A stretch of 64,000 nucleotides of DNA from Gymnogyps californianus (Eukaryota; Chordata; Aves; Accipitriformes; Cathartidae): the NCBI RefSeq assembly GCF_018139145.2, contig NC_059486.1:10106001-10170000 (forward strand). The letters are read 5' to 3'. Below, piece by piece: positions 39,401-52,601 of the stretch (position 1 is its first letter; every line of letters starts with the position of its first letter). Below the pieces are notes generated by a model. The model worked only from the letters and a program-made list of their open reading frames with translations, searched no databases and had not been told where the DNA came from. The position numbers were made by a program, and so were the translations under genes.

Positions 39401-41672
39401 GCTTTTGGACTTATCTCAGTATCTCACTTGGAAGGATGATGCTCTCAGCCAGGATGTCAAAGCTAAGAAAGAAAAAATTTTCCTTTTTATTGTGCAGATC
39501 TCATTTAGATGAATTACAGAAGGGTCACAGCTTTTCATTACAGATAATCACTTTTATTAAATCACAGGCACCATTGTTTTTTCCTTCATACATATTGAAA
39601 GCCACACTGGAAATAATCCAAGCAGCTTCATTTTTGCCTGAAGTAGCAAAAGAAGTGAGAAATCGCATCTTTTAAACTGTATTTCAAGACACTATTGTTT
39701 AAGGTTCCTAAGAAAAGTAAAGGGGAGTAAAGACAGTTAGTAAATTATTCTAAGAATTTAAGAGATACAACTATAAAGATATCTTTAAGGACATTTCCTA
39801 ACACTGTATTTCAACATCATAAAACTATTTAAGCAATAATTAGTTGTTAAGAAGCATCCTGGATTTATTATCTTCTCCTGCACCAGAACAGTCAATTGGT
39901 GTGTCTATCAGTTCCCTCTAGAAGACAATGTTGCATCAGTTCTACCAACTGTTCCTTTGTTACATCACTCAGGGGAAAGTAAGTACATTGAACTCTTACA
40001 AGAAACCCTTTGGAGCTGTCTAGAAGTGGGTAGAGTAGGATTCCTTGCACCCGTTCACTTCCTTTCCATTTCACCTACCTCACGTCTACAATTTGTCCAA
40101 TTTTTTCATGCTTTCTTTGGAAGTACATTTCTTTTGTTATTGAGCTAACTGGAGAAATGTATTTCCATTGACTTCCCTGATTGTGAAATCATAGATTTAT
40201 TGGATTTCATTGAAGGGTTTTATTTAATACCTGTATACACAGCAGAAATAAGAGATTGACAACTTCCTTAAAATGCTTCAGAAAAAAATCATGCAGAAGA
40301 GAGAGTAGCATTATCAAAGTCCCATGACTTCTAGTTTTCTCACGAAAAGCTCTTCCTTTAGCTTGTAATGGATTGTGAAGCATGAGCAACCAAACACAAA
40401 GATTATAGTACCAGAGAGTCAATATGACTGTTTTATGAATCCAGGTGGGTAAGAAACAAGAATTGATCTAATCCTATAAAGTCCCTTTCTGACCATGCTG
40501 TAACTCAAACTTCTGTTTATTCTGTTTGAACTCAAAGTGGAAAAAAATCCATAAAATGAAATGCAACAGTAAATAAAGAACGTTAGTGCTTGGAAGAAAC
40601 ATCAAAACTGTCAGTACCTGTAGAAGAGTTACTTTGGGAAAACACTGTTTATCTTTATGTCTCTTTTATCTTTGTGCCTCTTACTGTCAATTGTGAGTCT
40701 ATGGAAGCTAGGGAAACTTCGTAGTTAGTTTATGCCTTCGATGTAATGTACATTATTTTCTGTTCCTATACTGTCAGTGTTTCAGTAATAGCTCATTACC
40801 TGCACAAAAGGTGATTTCTGTAGTATATTACTGCAAAATTATATAGCAATGGGGAGTAACAGGATTAGCTGCAGCAGCAAGCATTCTTTAAAATATTTTT
40901 AGTATTTGATGTCATTAAAAATTATGCTAGTAGTGTGCATAAAAGAATTGTACTTTATATTTTTTGAAAGTGAGCAACAAATTATTGTTCGTTCACTGAG
41001 CTTCTGCAGTTCCTATGCACTTCAAAAATACAGCCTTATGTTTTGAAAACATCAAGGAAATGTAGGCATAAAGGCCTGTGTTGTCCAGGAGTGTAAAGTG
41101 GTTTTGCTTCACACATTTCAACTGAATTGTGCCAGGTTTATTGGCTAAAAATAAAAGCCAGAGCTGAAATAGAAAGATGGCTCAGCAGCTGAGAGGCATA
41201 GATTAAATGCTCAAGTCACTTTACATGCCCTGAGTTACCTTTAAGAAATCACACTCAGTTTTGAGATTATTTAACCTAAACATGCTTATAAATAAGTACA
41301 GCGAGTGTGAGACTGCCAGAGACCTGGAAAAATTAGAAATGTATGGAATATAATTACTCATAGGAATTCTACTGGTGACAAGTTTGTTTAGTTTTATTAC
41401 TGCAATGAAAGAACTACTTCTAAAGATATAAAGTAACTTTTTTGTTTGCTTGGACACTAAGTTAGGTAGGTACTGTAATTTCAAATTCAGATTTAAAAAG
41501 TGAATTTAGGAGAGGTCAGATGCGGGTGAAAACTGAGGAGTATTCAGGTCCAGAAGAAAATAAATGAAGTTTATAGTTCCCTATCAAAAGTAAGTAATAC
41601 ATGAAGGAACATATTTGGACCAAATCTACATTGCTTGTGCTCACGTAGAAAGTCAGTACTTCTAGTTTTGCA
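33491..41672. other. gene-free AT-rich stretch
   Basis: No supported exon, RNA gene or transposon over about 8 kb. An A/C-rich low-complexity segment lies at 36461-36502. The block 34701-34960 has conserved-element texture (TTAATTATG, dense short motifs, no simple repeats), which is inference only. Open frames are short and overlap on opposite strands. Confidence 0.5.
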
Positions 41673-42164
41673 TCAAGTTTTGTTAAATGGCTTGATTAGA
41701 AGGTCAGGTGTATTCTGACCTGAATCATTTTGTTGTTCTAGCTGTGAACTATAAGTTCTTATAGTATGTGCTATTTCTGCATGGTTTTTAACATCTCCAA
41801 AGTCCTGTATGAATGCTTTTAGCAATTCAGTTGTCTTAATGTGCATGTTATACAACTGTATAGTTATATGATCATTGCAACATTGATCCCTGAAAACATG
41901 AAATGCGTCTGAATGTCTTATTACTGTGCCTTGCCCCATTACGCACACTTGAGTGAAGCAGAGCCATGTACAACCTTGCAAATCCCTTGCAGACAAATAG
42001 ATCTCATGCGCACTAGGAAGGTTACTGCTTCCCTGTAGTAGCACAATTATTTCCTTCTGTTCATCTACAACTGAGGGCGTCTGAATTATAATCTGTTTGT
42101 AATTAACAAGCTTCAGCTTCTTCACCTTGACAATAGATACTGCCACCATTATACTTTTTGTCAT
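41673..42164 (-). CDS. unidentified 163-codon open frame, possible exon or retrocopy
   Basis: This is the longest open frame in the window. It starts at an ATG preceded by A6 and ends at TGA. The frame is open for nine codons upstream of the ATG, then stopped by TAA, with no convincing splice acceptor between. The product is a soluble-looking 163-residue chain: a basic, hydrophobic start (about residues 5-28), a Cys/Trp-containing middle (about 67-105, with a Cys-Cys pair) and a polar Gln/Asn/Ser-rich end (about 138-163). It has no signal peptide, clear membrane segment or motif I recognise. By hand count T is the first base of only about 16 percent of codons, against about a third at positions two and three, and purines start roughly 60 percent. 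That is coding-like, but absence of stop codons alone produces part of it. In an AT-rich 64 kb window a chance frame this long is uncommon but possible. Confidence 0.22.
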   Translation of the reverse strand: MTKSIMVAVSIVKVKKLKLVNYKQIIIQTPSVVDEQKEIIVLLQGSSNLPSAHEIYLSARDLQGCTWLCFTQVCVMGQGTVIRHSDAFHVFRDQCCNDHITIQLYNMHIKTTELLKAFIQDFGDVKNHAEIAHTIRTYSSQLEQQNDSGQNTPDLLIKPFNKT

Positions 42165-45100
42165 TTTTTTCAGAACATATACTAGGCATTACAGATGTAA
42201 GTTTATTTTTAAGATATTGAGAACCAGATGTGCAATGGGGTGCTCATTAAACAGAAGAATATGTACACCAACATGAAGACTTCACAGACACATTTCTCCT
42301 GCTGTTCTTAACAGATAGCTATAGGCGAGAGCTAGTTGCTGCTGTGCTTTCTGTTAATTACAGGCATTCTTCTTCCTTTGTCTCCTAATGGATAAAAAGT
42401 AATTTACATATTCCTTTATATGAAATCTTTCTCTCAGTGGAGATGTTTGTTAGTGTAAATGAGGTGTTGTTTATCCAAGGTAGTGTCACTGCTGCTCAGT
42501 GACTATTATGTGCATATATTTCTTTTTGCAGGATGGTATACAGCCAAAGAACACTGGTAATCTTGCAATATAAAAGAGAAGCCCTCTCTACGATAAGAAC
42601 TTGTCAAGATGCTGCAATTACTAATGAGCACAGGGATGAGCAGAGTGAGCCCTTCCCAGAGACAGGGATTTGATTGGCAGCATAGTCAGGTTTCAATCAG
42701 GAACAGGCTCCCTCGTACCAGTAATGGATTTCCTTGCTTGTATAAATTCCCCCTGCTATATCTGCAAGGATGATGGTTAAATAGGCACTGGAAATAATGT
42801 TTCCTTTTCACTATACAAATTCACAGGGAGAGTTTCTATTTTTCTTTAGTATCTCAGTGACACAATTAGCAGGTTTGCTGATGTTTGTGTTTATTTCTTC
42901 TAGGCAGTCCACAAAAGAAAGAAAGTACAAAGCTAATTAGTAGAATTAACAGGGCTTTCGGTGTCATTGCAATAGTATACTATAATTTTAAATAAGAGAG
43001 GAAAAATTTCTGAGCTTTTCCCCCCCCAAACCCAAATGCTCTTTTTTCTTTGCATTTGTCGTGAAATCTCTCTTCCAGGCTAGCAGACCCAGAGAAGATA
43101 GCTGCCTAGTATATACAGATCTGACAGCCATACAACATATTTCCTCAGTACCCATATTACTTGCCTAGCAACTCAATTCCTTGGAATTAACCTCAACTTC
43201 TAAAATCCCTGAGCATCTCCAAGTGGCTGATGGTTGAAAACCAAAACAGAAGGAAGAAAACTTCCTTCCCCTTCTCGAAAGGTTTACACTTTTGCCTTGG
43301 AGGAGTGTATGAGGTAGTGATGCTAAAGTAAAAGCCAAATCAATTATATTTTGGATAGCTTTATAGGTATTCTATACTGAAAAAAACCTGAAGTCAATAC
43401 AGTAGAATTCACAGGGAAAAGGCATCTGACTTTGAAGGCTGAAAGTAAAAATAGTGTCACTAATACTTCTAATCATGTGTTTTGAACCGACATACATACA
43501 CATATGTAGGTACGTATCATGTACAGAGTCTCATAATAAAACCTGGCATACAGGCTTTATATGCTGTGGTCTGATGCAATATGCACCATTCAACCATCTG
43601 AAATATTAAAATTTTGTATCGTGCTTTGTCATTGCAGACTATGCATATACATTTTACACCAAACTGAGGTTCAGCTACAGGTGACAGTAGAAAAGGAAAT
43701 GAAAGAAATGCTTGAGCCATTTCTTTCCATGCTTATGCTCTGAATTCTCTGAAACATATACTGGAAATTTTTTTGAGAAAAAAATCTGAATTAAACTTCT
43801 TGCCAATTTATTGATGCTGTTAAACATGTACTGCATGCTTTCCTAATACAAAATCTTTATGGTGGAGACTTTCCATCCCTTGAGGTTTTGCGGGGGCTGG
43901 AACCACTATCCTGAGTCACATTCCTCTATCCAGCCATTGATTTTCACATCTAGGAAGCATCCTATGTTTGAGATGTCTGCTTCTCTGTCAAATTCAGTTG
44001 AATTCAACCAATAATTGATAAAAATGTTGTTAATGAGTAACAGAGAGAAAACACTGTAATCTAAGCCTCATTTCCTTAGGAAAAGTGGCTCAATAATGGC
44101 TTAATCTTTTATTACCTTAATTATTCAGATAAACTACCAGAGAACATAGTACAAAAAGGCAAGATGCAAGTAAGGCTTTTGTTTTCCTGCATGCATTCTG
44201 GGATGGATAGTGATGCGCATTGCAAAGTACTTTTTTGTGGGGCTGTATATTTTTATACAAAAAACTTATTTTTTTTTTACAAATTTCTCCATTTGAGCTG
44301 CTTTTCTTCTGTTTACTACACAGTATGAATTATTTCTGAGTATATTAAAATGTATGAGAGAAGCCAGAGACACGCAAGCTGAAATGCTAGCAAGAACAAA
44401 ATAAAGTACTGCAAATACCAAACACTTGACTCAGAACAGTCAGGTAGGGTATCCTTTCTGCACATATTGTACCCTTCAAAATCTGATTTGAAAGAAATCA
44501 TCTCTCCAGCTATGCAATAAATGGGATTCTGTATATTATGCACACAAACTAATTTGTAGCTTATCAGCAGCTAACATTATCCTACTCTGGGACATCCACA
44601 GTAGATACATGGCCTTTGCTCTTGAACAAATAGATTTTCCATGTGTAAATTTCATTTTAGGTAGTAGATTTCTCCCATATGGGCAATTAATCTTCTACTG
44701 CTGACATTTCATAAATCCAGTGCAGGTAAGTTGCACATGGTAGCCAAAGTTATTGTCTTGTGGGGTTCCTGTTAAAATAGCTCTTGCAGGCTTGGTCTAG
44801 TACAAATGGTCATTTTTAAAACAGTAACGGATATCAGGTATAAAAGTTGGCAAGAAATAAATGCCAATTTTTCCCAGTCTTAGGCCTGTGAGGTCCCTTT
44901 CTTTTTTTCTGTAGCAGCTTCTACAGCAGCTTTTGTGGCAGCATCTCTGAATCATTGGATGCCTGCTGTCAGAATAGTCACGAATATTAGTTACAATAAA
45001 TGTTTCCAACAAAACATAAAGCTGAACTTAATCTAGTTTTTTTCATTTTCATTCATTGAGTTCTCCAGTCAGTCTAAGTAGAGTGAATGTTCTTTTATAT

Positions 45101-46835
45101 TTATCATTAGACATCAAAACTCAGCAGCTTCAATTCCATATTGGAATATTCCATATTCCATTCATATCCAATTCCATGGTAGAAGATAGAGAATGGTTTT
45201 AAGTCAAGCCTGGAAATGTATTTCTATAATCAGGCCCCTTTGGTTCAAATTTAAGTAAAAAGTTTGCACAAAGCTTTCATGAATCTAGGCAGCTGAACTT
45301 GACAGATGTCCAGTTAAAACTATAGAAAGGAGGGCTGGACGCTCGAAAGTCCTTAGTGCAGTTAATCCATACATGTCTCTGTGCTACATTTAGGTCTTAT
45401 GGTCTTTGATTGGATAAAGATAAAAAAAAAAAGGAACAAATAACCTATACAAGACACAATCAGTAAAAGGGTACCTATTCCTTCTCCCACAGATTTAAAG
45501 CATCTCATTTAAAATGGTGGGAGTAGGGTCAAACAGGGAGTATCTCTATAGGAAAGGAAGGTATTTTGTTAAAATATACTGGGTTTTAGTTTGAAGGAGG
45601 GTAAGGTGATTTCCAGTTTCTTTTTTTTTTTTTTTTCTTTTTGTGTGTATGTACATAGTGTTTCCTGAGCTTCTCCTTTTGATTTTGATGGAAAAGAAAA
45701 GATGCTTTGGAATTCTGAAAGTAAACTCTGGTAGCACTCGCTGAATTGCCTGGCAGCCTGCGTAACTGTGGTTTAGGCTACTGAAGTCTGCCCCAGAGAT
45801 CTTCTGAATATATCAGCTTGTCTTACACCAACGCAGTTCCACTGCTGTCAGTGTAACTATGTAATATTTAACACAGGCTGGAAAATCTAGCCTAACTGGC
45901 TTCAGTTTTCTTCCACCTTTGTTCAAAGTGTAACACTATTAACCAGAGGGCTTTTGTTGTAGTCCTCTGTGGCTGCTTAAAACCAATTTCATTATGGTTA
46001 TTTATGATACACATGAAATAAATGTGTATTTATGTCAAAAATGCTCAGCAAAATCGTGTAGAAATAATATCACTGTAAGAGAAATGTGGGAAAATTTGTC
46101 ATTTACCCAAATCTGGAAACAGATCCAACTCCATGCAAATCACAGTGAATAAAAATGCAGCCAGCAGAAAGCCATTAATTATAACATCCTTCTGAAATCC
46201 ACAGTTGATTGCAGCAAGTTTTTTAATGTAGATGGCAATTGGGACCAATACAGACTTTATTATTCTTGGTGTAAAGCAGAAAATTAAACCATTCTGAATT
46301 GCTTTATTTAAATGTCAAGTTGACCACAAAACAACTTGCTTTATGCCTATAATATAGAATAAATGTAATTTGCTTCCCTGCTGAGTTCCTGCATTTGCAT
46401 AGGAGGATGATCGGTTTAAGGCTGTGTTGTGTTTTCGTATATTTTCATGTGTTAATAAAGAAAAAGATTAGCAGGTAACCTTAGCTGTACTTTACAAATC
46501 TCAGATTCTTCCTAATGTTAAATATCTATGGACCATAACAACTGTCTTTGCAGTTTAATCTGATTGCTTATTAATGAAAGAGAATACTGCAAATTAGGCA
46601 AGACACCTTTGAGATGACACACATTGCTACATTGAAGAGAATACAACTACTGTAAAAGAAAAAGGGCATTCACACTTTTGATGAGTTATTCTGAAAATCT
46701 TTAGGTGTGATCATATCTGGTATACTTGCTGATACTTTTCCTAACATTCAATCCTCTATATTCACAAAATGCTGATGAGGAGGATAGGTCCTGCACTGCA
46801 AGAGGTGTTACACAAAGTTTGGAAGTTTTCCGGGG
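42165..46835. other. gene-free AT-rich stretch
   Basis: No supported exon or RNA gene. A T16 run lies at 45621-45636, a cluster of TTCCATAT-type words at 45132-45178, and a candidate conserved element at 46080-46420. An ACACCAACGCAGTTCCACTG stretch near 45827 faintly resembles an old amniote repeat, but it is too short to call. Confidence 0.5.
45132..45178. repeat. cluster of short direct and inverted ATTCCATAT repeats
   Basis: Within 47 bp the words ATTCCATATT, GGAATATTCC (a perfect 10-bp palindrome), CCATATTCCATT and ATTCCATGG follow one another. ATTCCA occurs four times, and a TTCCA/TGGAA inverted pair sits at the left end. The pattern suggests slippage from a short palindromic seed. Confidence 0.75.
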
Positions 46836-46953
46836 TCAGCTATACAAAGCCCTGGCTCCGCATACCTGGTGTTGGCAATAGACCTTCATCAAGCGGGAGG
46901 CTGGACTAGAGATCTCCAGAGGTCCTTTCCAATGCTAATGTTTCTATGATTAT
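46836..46953 (+). mobile_element. CR1 LINE, 5'-truncated 3' end
   Basis: The stretch matches the 3' untranslated end of CR1 non-LTR retrotransposons in order: ACAAAGCCCTGGCT, GGTGTTGGCAATAGACC, GGGAGGCTGGACTAGAGATC, TCCAGAGGTCCTTTCCAATG and the terminal TTCTATGATTATT. The element reads on the plus strand. It is one of the older subfamilies judging by divergence. The upstream limit is uncertain and could extend to about 46775. Only non-coding 3' sequence remains, as is usual for truncated CR1 copies. Confidence 0.85.
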
Positions 46954-49804
46954 TCCCTCTGTAGGAGTGATGCTTTTCTGAACTTTTTCCTTAAATGAAA
47001 TATTTCCCTGCATTGATGCAAATCTACTGAAAGAAAATTTTCAGTTAACTTCTGTGTATTAGTAGCATGCTCTTTTAGTTAAAGAATCTATTACCACAAT
47101 GGAAAGCTCGAAGTCCTTTACCCCATTGCGTAGTGTATTCAGAATCCAGTGAAATTCAGACATAAAAGCTGGGCTGGAGTTTTATTTAAATTCTCTTCAG
47201 ATTGAAGAATTCAACTTTTCACATGAAGAGTTTCAAAATAAGATAAGGGGGGTTTGTTAATTTTTTTTTCTTTTTTTTGGTAACTCTCCCAAGCTAATTA
47301 ATCCAAAGAAAGAATAACTGTCAGCCTGACAAATAAAATTATTCATAGATGATATATCTGACAAGTGTATGAACACTGTCACAATAGCCTAATAATGGTA
47401 AGATATTAGCACCCAGCCAAAGATAGAGTGACCTGTGCTCTTTTTTGGCTACAGACTGCATTTAAAGATGGATTGTCTTCTGCATTTTTTTTTTAATCAG
47501 ATGATAATTGAACATACCACTTACTTTCAACCTAATGATTTCATATCTTTTTCACAGACACTACTGATTCAGAAATTTTAATAAATGAAAAATATTCAGT
47601 GTATTTTTAAAATATTATTTCTAATGCTACTTAAGTATGGGAAAGAAGGTGGATAGAGCAGTGTAACATCATCTGCCACCTTTCTACAGCCCATCTGTGT
47701 GATTCCACAGTATCTAGTTTCAGAAGCTTTGACCTTTGGTATCTAGAGCAGATTTTTTTCTCCTACATTGCCTTCTTTTTTACTAGATCTCATGACTATG
47801 TGCTCAAAGTCATGCTATTTCTAGATCTAACGATCTATTAATTTCTGAAATTTAGGAACCCACTTTTATAACATGTATATGCTTTATAAGGTGGAAGGTG
47901 GTAAGTTAGCAGTAGGATGGAAGTACAAAGGTGTACTTGGGTACCTCTAGGTCACTAGGTTTTGAGTGATTCTTACAAATGTACACAAATGAGAGAGGAA
48001 TATGAGCAATAGTTAGCAATATAACAAAGGACGGTTAAATTATCCACACAAACCAATTTTTGATTCAGGTAGAAACTTCTGTTCAAAGTATGTTGCCTCC
48101 AGCTTTTTGAAAGAACTGTTACTAAGTCCATACAGCTAAGCCTCTTACAACATGCTGTTCAAAGTCTGTAAATATGGACAGGAGATTAAGATTTATTTTG
48201 TAGTCTTTATAGAAGTAATGAAAACATATTTCATCTAAAATGCAAATGTGGGAAGATGCAGGAAAGGACTTTGCATAAACTAATTCAGCCTTCATCAGAT
48301 TTTAGGATTTTTTCTTACCTTTCACTCTATGGAACTAAAACTATCCTTTTTTCTTCTTTTGTCTGTGTTAATATCCACATTAGATTTCTTTTGAGTTACG
48401 GTAGGGTTCGAAGAAATTTATTGAAGAAAAAGGAGTGAAATGTAAAACTGTTATTTCCTTACAAAACAGAAAAAGCAAGGCAAAGAGAAATTTTGAGATA
48501 AGACCTACTAGTTTTCATTCATCAAAAGGAGTGAGTAGGATGTCCTAACCACAAGCCTGTTTATCATCTCACACCTAACACACACCTGTTGATCATATAA
48601 ATACAATTAATTGAAAAGCGAACTGCAGTTTCCAGACCACACAACTGACATAATCTGCGAAAAAAATGCTTGGTCCTTTTAACAACATTCATTACCTGAT
48701 GGCAGTCATAATTCACTGCTCAATGTTCATTTCAAAAGTGCTCTTGTATACTCTGAAATTTACTGAAAGAAACAACTGAAGTAGTTTTTAGTATTACAAA
48801 GGTAAAAGTCCAAAATACTATGCCAGCTACTCTTTTTATTGTCAACAGAAAAATCAGCCGTTAATCATCATTAAGGTAAAATCTCACTTTAAATATAGTA
48901 TACACATTAATCTAAGCACCAAATTATAAAGCCTGTGTTGCCAAGTGAAAACCAAGAATTTAAGCTTCAGTTCTTTATAGTGCAAATAGATCTACTACAT
49001 CAGAGAATTTACTTTGTATGAGTCAGCTGATAAGAAAAAACCTACAAAAACCCCCGCGTTTAATGGGGCAAGCTGCCAATTAAGACGTTAATAACTCCAG
49101 ATCACTTAAATTACATTTAATTGAAGATGATACTACTGGGCTTCAGTTTTCTTAATCCTTATTTCAACTTTTCTGTACTGTTGCAGGTTTGCTTGCTTTA
49201 AATAATAATCCATCCTTCATTTCATTTTGGCAGTGCAGAGGAAAAGAGATGAACTGTCCATACTGCAGAGCTTGAAATATGCTGGAAAATACCAAGCCAT
49301 ACGTCCTTGAAAGTCCTTGGTAGATTTGAGTTCTTTTTCCTTCTTGAATTTGATATTCAAATTTTTTTTCCCTTGAAAAGCTTGTTCCTCTGCATGAATA
49401 CCAAAGAAACTATTTCAATTGTAGATTCCTACAGATGCAAAAAGTGGAAAAAAAAATCAGTTTAAAAAATGTTTCAAGGTAGAGGATATCCCATCCAGTT
49501 TTCTTTTCTTTTTGTCCGTGTGCTAATTTGGCCAATCATTATTTTTTTAATTATTTCTGTGCATTACAGTTATTATTCTGTAATAACTCCATGCAAACAT
49601 GGCTAGTCATTTTTTTCTGACAATATTTTTAGCTGAACTTTCGTGAAGCAAGCTTAGAGGTCTTTGACTCTCTTTTTCCCTTCCCTACATCTCCCAAATA
49701 GCTTCTGAAACTCTAAACTACAAAATTCCTTAGGTTTTACTCATAGTATGATAACAGGAGCATCCATGCACCCAGTCCCCTGCCCCTTAGTTCAGTTGCA
49801 TTTT

Positions 49805-49851
49805 CATTCAGGCCCTTATTGCAGCCAGGGTTTCTTCTCCTGGCCTGAATG
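49805..49851. repeat. inverted repeat, 10-bp arms
   Basis: CATTCAGGCC at 49805-49814 is matched by GGCCTGAATG at 49842-49851, with a 27-bp loop. A second pair, GCCAGG (49824-49829) and CCTGGC (49839-49844), overlaps it, so two alternative hairpins compete. It lies in a GC-richer piece (about 49770-49925). No terminator or RNA-gene role is implied. Confidence 0.7.
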
Positions 49852-50895
49852 GGTGGCGATACCGAGTTACTGATTTGACTTTTGTCCTCGTGCTGGAGGG
49901 GATGAGGGGTCCTTCCATACAGTTTAGGAGCACTTAAGCACCCCTGAAAATCTGTCTTACGGTTTGCCTATCTTCTTTAAACAGGCAGATCGTACACTAT
50001 ATAAGCAAGGATGAGAATGGCTGTACACCTTGAAAGTGGAACTAACCTTTCTTCTGTGGAGACAAAGCACATCTATTTTTAAACTTTTGCTATGTATATT
50101 TCTTTCAGCTGCATGAGTTCATATTCAATGAAAGGTTTATTGTACTGCCAGCTCATTATGTTCTGATTTTATCATACAGTAAAGTGATGACTACAGTGAT
50201 GAAAGGCTAGTAAATTAAACGTAAACTTTTGTCGGCTATTACATCTATAGAAATTTTTTATCCAGTGGCTGAAGACCATGTTAATAAAATGATATGCAAC
50301 ATAGATAAAAGGGTGCAATGTGCAGCATAATGGTACTGTGATTTAAATGTAATCAAGATCACCAGCTACTTCAGTGTCACATCAAATTATCGTGTTGTTT
50401 TAGATTTTAATGTTTGCTAAATTTGATGGGCATGGATAGTGCTTGGTGATGCAGTAATAACATGGAGATTTTCCATATACATGTTTAACAAGGTACAGGT
50501 AAAAACAATAAGCAAATGTAACTGGAAAATACTTCCTTTCAATTTTTTTAATCATATTTCACTAGCATACATTTGACTTCCGGTGGATGCTACATTGCTG
50601 GTGGTTGAACATCACATTTTTGTTAGTTTTAAAAATAACTGAATGTTCCTGCAGAGCGAACTTTTCCTAGATTCTGGAATAGATAACAGAAAAAAAATCT
50701 ATACATAATAGTGAAGGTAAATTATGTGTTTAGATATGTAGATAAATTAGACTGTGTTGTTCTGAATACATACATTACAGTTTGGAATAGTTTTATATTT
50801 ACAAACCTTGTTTTAAATTGAGGTGAAATGCAGCCTTATAGATTTCCTCCTTTTTGCTTTTGGACAATGTTGAGGTAGTTGGACTGACCAGTCAA

Positions 50896-50936
50896 ACACA
50901 CACACACACACGTACACACACACACTCGCTCTCTCT
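50896..50936 (+). repeat. CA microsatellite with adjacent CT tract
   Basis: Alternating AC units run from 50896 to 50925 with one interruption (GT at 50912-50913). They are followed by a short CGCTCTCTCT tract to 50936. This is a typical dinucleotide microsatellite and likely polymorphic in length. Confidence 0.95.
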
Positions 50937-52578
50937 TGTCCAAATGAGAAGTACACCAGATTTAAAACATATTTTTTTTCTAGCTATAAACAAGTATGAA
51001 AGTTCAAAAGGCAATTTCCTTTTAAATTGCAAGAAGAAAGAAAAGGACAACAAAAAAACGGATCAAAAAAGAGATTACTGTAAAAAGATGGACTGATAAA
51101 GGTGAATCACTGGCAAAATTGTATTGATTTTTTCTCTGTCAGAACTAGCTGCTTCTGATGCCTCGTAACAACCAACGTGTAACATTAAAAGCAAAATATT
51201 TATAAGTTGCATGACTGTTGAGGTATAAATCACATCTATGCATTTAGGGCAGTTCTGTGTTTGCATAATATAGTTTTTAAATTTGTCTTTTTAATGCCCA
51301 GTCTCTGTCTTGAGAGTTATAATTTCTTTTGTGAGTATTTTTTAACTTCTAGACACTTTCATCTTTTGTTTGCTTACAATGGGAGTTCATTTTGCCTTCC
51401 CTTTTCTTCAGGCAGTTGTACATGGATTGTTGTTTTCACTAGTTGTTTCAATGTAAGAATGATTTATAGTGGGCAGATATTCTCCTAACAATATTGTTAA
51501 GAATATAAATCTTCAGATGAGCTTTCACAACTATTCATATAAAAATTTCAGTCCCAGACAATCACATTGCAACAGTGAGCTGTTTTCCCTCTGGTATAAT
51601 TTACCGAGTGAGATGGTGTGTTGCAACTAGTTGACAGCAAGTACTAATAAGCATGGTAATTTACTTGGATTAGGTAATTTAAATAAACGAAGCACATAGC
51701 TCACTAAAAACAGGCTATCAGCATGAGTTTGCTTTATTAACCTAGTTGAATATGCATTAGTAAATTGATATTTAATCTTTGTACTTCTGGTTGACTTTTC
51801 TGATCATGCAAGCCAGCTCATAGGGAGGATCTTCTCTGTGGCAATGAGGTGAGCGAAAATCTGGATGTGGTACTAGATCTCAGAATCATTATGATCCACC
51901 AGTGTGATACAACTTAAAGGCAAATGCCAGGCGGTGTCTCACAACAGACTTCTAGTGTCGGTTGAGAAATGTTACATCCATTGTATAAGATGTAACTGTG
52001 TCCTCATCTGGTAGCTGTAGTCATTCATTTCCAAACTAGGTTAATTGAAACCAGTATGGATGTGGAACAGTGGGATGATCAGAGGAATAAAATTTGGTCT
52101 TACAAGGAAATCTAGAAGAGCATAGCTTTTTTACTATGATGAAATCAAACTAAGAGGGTATGCTTGCTACCTGTATGCATGTCAGAGGCATGAACACTAC
52201 AGAGGAAGAAGGCTACTGAATTTGAAAGACAGCGCTGGTGCAAGAACAGCTGGATACAAATCAGTTATGAAGACATTTAAACAGGAAGTAACAAGATACT
52301 ATTTGTCCTCTAAATGCCTCTAATCATATAAATTTCTCCAGTAACTCAGACATTATCAATCAAATTTTGATTCTGATGCTTGCAAGTATTCTCCAGTTAC
52401 TGAGTTGAGATATGTTTCCCTATGAGGTAATGCTTCCTGGTTTTCTATCTCCCTTCCTTTTGAGAGAAGAAATATCTATTTTGATTGATGGGTGAGACAA
52501 TTGTGCCAGTTGGTCACAATTTGATTTTATGTTGATGGAGATGTTTTAGACATGTACTTTTCCCTTTACCATTTTACA

Positions 52579-52601
52579 GGATGAAGAAATTTTCTTCATC
52601 C
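52579..52601. repeat. near-perfect 23-bp palindrome
   Basis: The arms GGATGAAGAAA and TTTCTTCATCC are exact reverse complements and are separated by one T. It lies in ordinary unique sequence. A weak resemblance of its left flank to the MIR ATTTTACAGATGAGGAAA region may mean it formed inside a decayed repeat. Confidence 0.9.

Noticed and set aside
45790..45900. possible old amniote interspersed repeat with ACACCAACGCAG / GTGTAAC words
   Set aside because: Similarity is confined to a few short words and could not be followed into a consensus.
48400..48416. GGGTTCGAA resembling a tRNA T-arm
   Set aside because: No acceptor stem, D-arm or anticodon arm can be placed at the right distances.
50868..50880. 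TTGAGGTAGTTGG resembling the start of a let-7 microRNA
   Set aside because: Only the seed-like start agrees. No complementary arm forms a precursor hairpin, and a CA repeat follows at once.
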